Assembly: GCA_937930815.1 (NCBI GenBank)
Contig: CALHBQ010000450.1
Span: 1-36,533 of the forward strand
DNA: 36,533 nt
Reading direction: 5' to 3'
Source: an uncultured Saprospiraceae bacterium
Lineage (GTDB): Bacteria; Bacteroidota; Bacteroidia; Chitinophagales; Saprospiraceae
In this document: positions 34,115 to 36,533 of the stretch, piece after piece
Layout: each line of letters opens with the position of its first letter
Numbering within the stretch: the first letter of the stretch is position 1
Notes under the pieces: model-generated
What the model was told of the DNA's origin: nothing
What the model saw: only the letters and a program-made list of their open reading frames with translations
Database searches by the model: none
Position numbers and translations under genes: made by a program

Positions 34115-34217
34115 GAAACTGTCCCCCTTTGGAGGGGGAACAAGGGGGAGGAATTAGCGAAATCTCAAATGATCCACCCCCGCCCTGCGGGCACCCCCTC
34201 CAAAGGGGGACAGTTTC
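34115..34217. repeat. Inverted-repeat element with perfect 24-bp arms
   Basis: GAAACTGTCCCCCTTTGGAGGGGG (34115-34138) / CCCCCTCCAAAGGGGGACAGTTTC (34194-34217); same core as 33685-33792. Confidence 0.92.
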
Positions 34218-34261
34218 TACTCAATATTTTATCAATAAGTTTAACCATTTTCTTCCTTTCT

Positions 34262-35467
34262 CTACACGCGTTCTATAATCGCCGCATACCCTTGCCCCAC
34301 ACCAACACACATTGTAATTAAGGCATATTTTTTACCAGTCAATTGCAACTCCAAAGCTGCGGAATAAGTGATACGCGTACCCGTAACACCGAGCGGATGA
34401 CCGATCGCAATTGAACCTCCATTTGGATTTACGCGTGGATCATCATCTGCCAATCCCCACTCACGAGTGCAGGCCAATGCTTGCGATGCGAATGCTTCGT
34501 TCAATTCAATCACATCCATATCAGCCATCGTTAAACCAGCTTTTTTGAGGGCTTTATTGGAAGCAGAAACTGGGCCGATGCCCATGATTCTTGGCTCCAC
34601 ACCAACGACTGCCGAACTTACGATTTTTGCCATTGGTTTCAAACCATATTTTTTAACGGCTTCGTCTGAGGCGATGATGGTTGCTGCTGCTCCGTCATTC
34701 AAACCAGAGGCATTTCCGGCTGTCACCGAACCACCTTCTTTTTTGAAAGCAGCTCTCAATTTTCCTAAAATCTCCGTGGAGGTTTTTGGTTTTATAAATT
34801 CATCATTTTTAAAAATGATTGGATCTTTTCTTCTTTGTGGTATTTCTACCGAAATAATTTCCTTTGCTAAACGGCCACTTTTTTGAGCGGCTGTTGCTTT
34901 CATCTGAGACCAATAAGCAAATTGGTCTTGGTCTTCGCGACTGATATTGTATTTCTCAACGAGGTTTTCTGCGGTTACGCCCATCCCGTCAGTTCCGTAC
35001 ATTTCTTTCATTTTTTTGTTGACAAAACGCCAACCGAAACTACTGTCATGCATCGCTGCATCACGACCAAATGCTTTAGAAACTTTAGAAATTACCCAGG
35101 GCCCACGCGTCATATGCTCGACGCCTCCTGAGATGAAAACATCACCGTCACCTGCCTTAATCGCGCGATTAGCATGAATGATTGACGAGAGACCAGAGGA
35201 ACAAAGTCGATTCACAGTTTCACCCGGAACTGACCATGGAAGACCTGCCAGCAACGAGCACATACGCGCAACATTTCGATTGTCTTCTCCTGCCTGATTC
35301 GCACATCCCATGATGACATCATCATATGCTTCTTTTGGAATGGTTGGATTCCTTTTTACAATTTCTCGTATCACATGCGCTCCTAAATCATCTGTTCTGA
35401 TGGTTGAAAGTGCGCCTGTGAAATTTCCGATTGGGGTTCTGATTCCGTCTATGATGTATGCGTTCAT
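34262..35467 (-). CDS. paaJ: Thiolase (3-oxoadipyl-CoA/acetyl-CoA acyltransferase type)
   Basis: IRTPIGNFTGALSTIRTDDLGAHV, ETVNRLCSSGLSSI, NASGLNDGAAATI, ELNEAFASQAL, NPNGGSIAIGHPLGVTGTRI, CVGVGQG. Confidence 0.9.
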   Translation of the reverse strand: MNAYIIDGIRTPIGNFTGALSTIRTDDLGAHVIREIVKRNPTIPKEAYDDVIMGCANQAGEDNRNVARMCSLLAGLPWSVPGETVNRLCSSGLSSIIHANRAIKAGDGDVFISGGVEHMTRGPWVISKVSKAFGRDAAMHDSSFGWRFVNKKMKEMYGTDGMGVTAENLVEKYNISREDQDQFAYWSQMKATAAQKSGRLAKEIISVEIPQRRKDPIIFKNDEFIKPKTSTEILGKLRAAFKKEGGSVTAGNASGLNDGAAATIIASDEAVKKYGLKPMAKIVSSAVVGVEPRIMGIGPVSASNKALKKAGLTMADMDVIELNEAFASQALACTREWGLADDDPRVNPNGGSIAIGHPLGVTGTRITYSAALELQLTGKKYALITMCVGVGQGYAAIIERV

Positions 35468-35555
35468 ATTCTAATGAGTGAATGATTGAATTTTGGAATG
35501 AGTGAATATAAAGGAATGATTAAATGAATAATTTTTGAAATGATTAAATGTTTTG

Positions 35556-35981
35556 TTAACCCAAAACTTCTGCTGATTTCCGATAAACCGTTCCGCGAAA
35601 GCGGTAATAAATTTCGCCTTGTTCGTTCATTACATTTACATCGAAGTCGGCAGTTTTATAAGTTACGTTTAGTGCTTTTGCTTCCGCGAAAAGGACATCT
35701 CCTTCTTTTGCCGATTTGGAAAAAGTCATGGCTCCATTGATAGAAACTGCAATGCGACCATAAGAGTTTGATGCAAATGCGAATGCACTATCTGCGAAAG
35801 TATAAGCAATTCCGCCATGCAAAATGGAATAGCCATTTAGCATTTCCCGCTTGACGGTCATTTTTATTTTACAATGTCCTTCTTCCAAAATGATGGGTTC
35901 GATTCCCAGCCACTGGCTGCAATAATCCTTTTCCATCATTTTATTGAAAACTTGCTCGGCAAGGTTCATTATCTCAGGCAT
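35556..35981 (-). CDS. paaI: PaaI-like hotdog-fold thioesterase
   Basis: NGYSILHGGIAYTFADSAFAFASNSYGRIAVSINGAMTFSKSAKEGDVLFAEAKAL; overlaps paaD by 13 bp. Confidence 0.88.
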   Translation of the reverse strand: MPEIMNLAEQVFNKMMEKDYCSQWLGIEPIILEEGHCKIKMTVKREMLNGYSILHGGIAYTFADSAFAFASNSYGRIAVSINGAMTFSKSAKEGDVLFAEAKALNVTYKTADFDVNVMNEQGEIYYRFRGTVYRKSAEVLG

Positions 35982-36457
35982 TTAAAATAATCGAATGGCT
36001 CCAAGCAATCTGCACATTGGAACATGGCTTTGCAGGCGGTTGACCCAAATTGACTGACTAATTTGGTGTTGGTCGAGCCGCAATTGGTACATTTTACAAT
36101 TCGCTCTCCGTCAATCAATGCGCGTTTGTCGGCGTTCTCTCCCAATGGGGCTGCGATTCCGTATTCTTCTAAATCTTTCCTCCCTTTTTCCGTAAGGAAA
36201 TCGGTTGTCCATGCTGGCGAAAGTACCAATTTTACTTTGGTTGAAAAACCTGCTTCGTTCAATTTTGCTTTTATGTCATCGGCGATGGTATCCATTGCTG
36301 GACAGCCCGAGTAGGTTGGCGTTATTTTTACTAAAACCTCATTTCCGTTTTGTTCAACCTCACGTACTACGCCCATGTCCATGATGGAGAGGACTGGGAT
36401 TTCGGGGTCGGTGACCTCGGCGAGTAATTGTTCTATTGATTTGGTGGTTGTACTCAA
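35969..36457 (-). CDS. paaD: PaaD-like phenylacetyl-CoA epoxidase maturation protein
   Basis: EVTDPEIPVLSIMDMGVVREVE...TPTYSGCPAMDTI...C-terminal CTNCGSTNTKLVSQFGSTACKAMFQCADCLEPFDYFKC. Start likely TTG 36457; the listed 36514 start runs into a dispersed repeat. Confidence 0.88.
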   Translation of the reverse strand: MSTTTKSIEQLLAEVTDPEIPVLSIMDMGVVREVEQNGNEVLVKITPTYSGCPAMDTIADDIKAKLNEAGFSTKVKLVLSPAWTTDFLTEKGRKDLEEYGIAAPLGENADKRALIDGERIVKCTNCGSTNTKLVSQFGSTACKAMFQCADCLEPFDYFKCLR

Positions 36458-36484
36458 ATTTTTATGGATTTTTGCTTGATGTAA

Positions 36485-36533
36485 CCACGAATGAATTCGT
36501 GGATTGCTTACCACGAATGAATTCGTGGGTTGC
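36485..36533. repeat. Two tandem copies of CCACGAATGAATTCGTGG(A/G)TTGC (26-bp period)
   Basis: 36485-36507 and 36511-36533 differ at one position; the second reaches the window edge. Confidence 0.85.

Noticed and set aside
33604-34321. Plus-strand ORFs through the CCCCCTTTGGAGGGGG repeats
   Set aside because: Translations of repeat DNA, partly antisense to ywbE.
35470-35545. Degenerate GAATGAGTGAAT/GAATGATTAAAT repeats upstream of the thiolase
   Set aside because: Short AT-rich low-complexity sequence; no consistent period or structure.
1-36533. tRNA or rRNA genes
   Set aside because: No cloverleaf or rRNA-like sequence recognised by eye; a tRNAscan/Infernal run would be decisive.

Overview
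The window is AT-rich, gene-dense chromosomal DNA that looks like Bacteroidota (Saprospiraceae/Chitinophagia-like). Lineage cues are T9SS gliding-type C-terminal domains, PorP/SprF, and TANNTTTG promoter elements. The left third is the 3' part of a giant T9SS-exported adhesin: a duplicated parallel beta-helix/Ig module, about 32 SprB-like repeats in two alternating super-repeat patterns, and a CHU_C-type sorting domain. It is followed by a small stand-alone copy of the adhesin C-terminal module and a PorP/SprF-like protein. The middle is mostly housekeeping or accessory single genes: YheT-like hydrolase, cohesin-domain lipoprotein, membrane-anchored papain-like peptidase, DoxX, lipoprotein pyrophosphatase, an ArsS radical-SAM/CMD pair, RNase Z, MetK, RhlE-like helicase, an AhpD-like protein and a lipoprotein-type peptide deformylase. 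The 28-30.3 kb section holds two paralogous small lipoproteins and an IS200/Y1-HUH transposase. The transposase is bracketed by two ~255-bp composite palindromic elements, and a third half-copy carries a compensatory stem change; this is the strongest candidate for an under-described system here. The right end is part of a phenylacetate (paa) catabolic cluster on the minus strand (PaaD, PaaI, thiolase, PaaZ). Its PaaZ carries an extra C-terminal DinB/DUF1569-like domain, and a ywbE gene sits in the cluster between two large inverted repeats. All assignments are by eye from the sequence; no searches were run.
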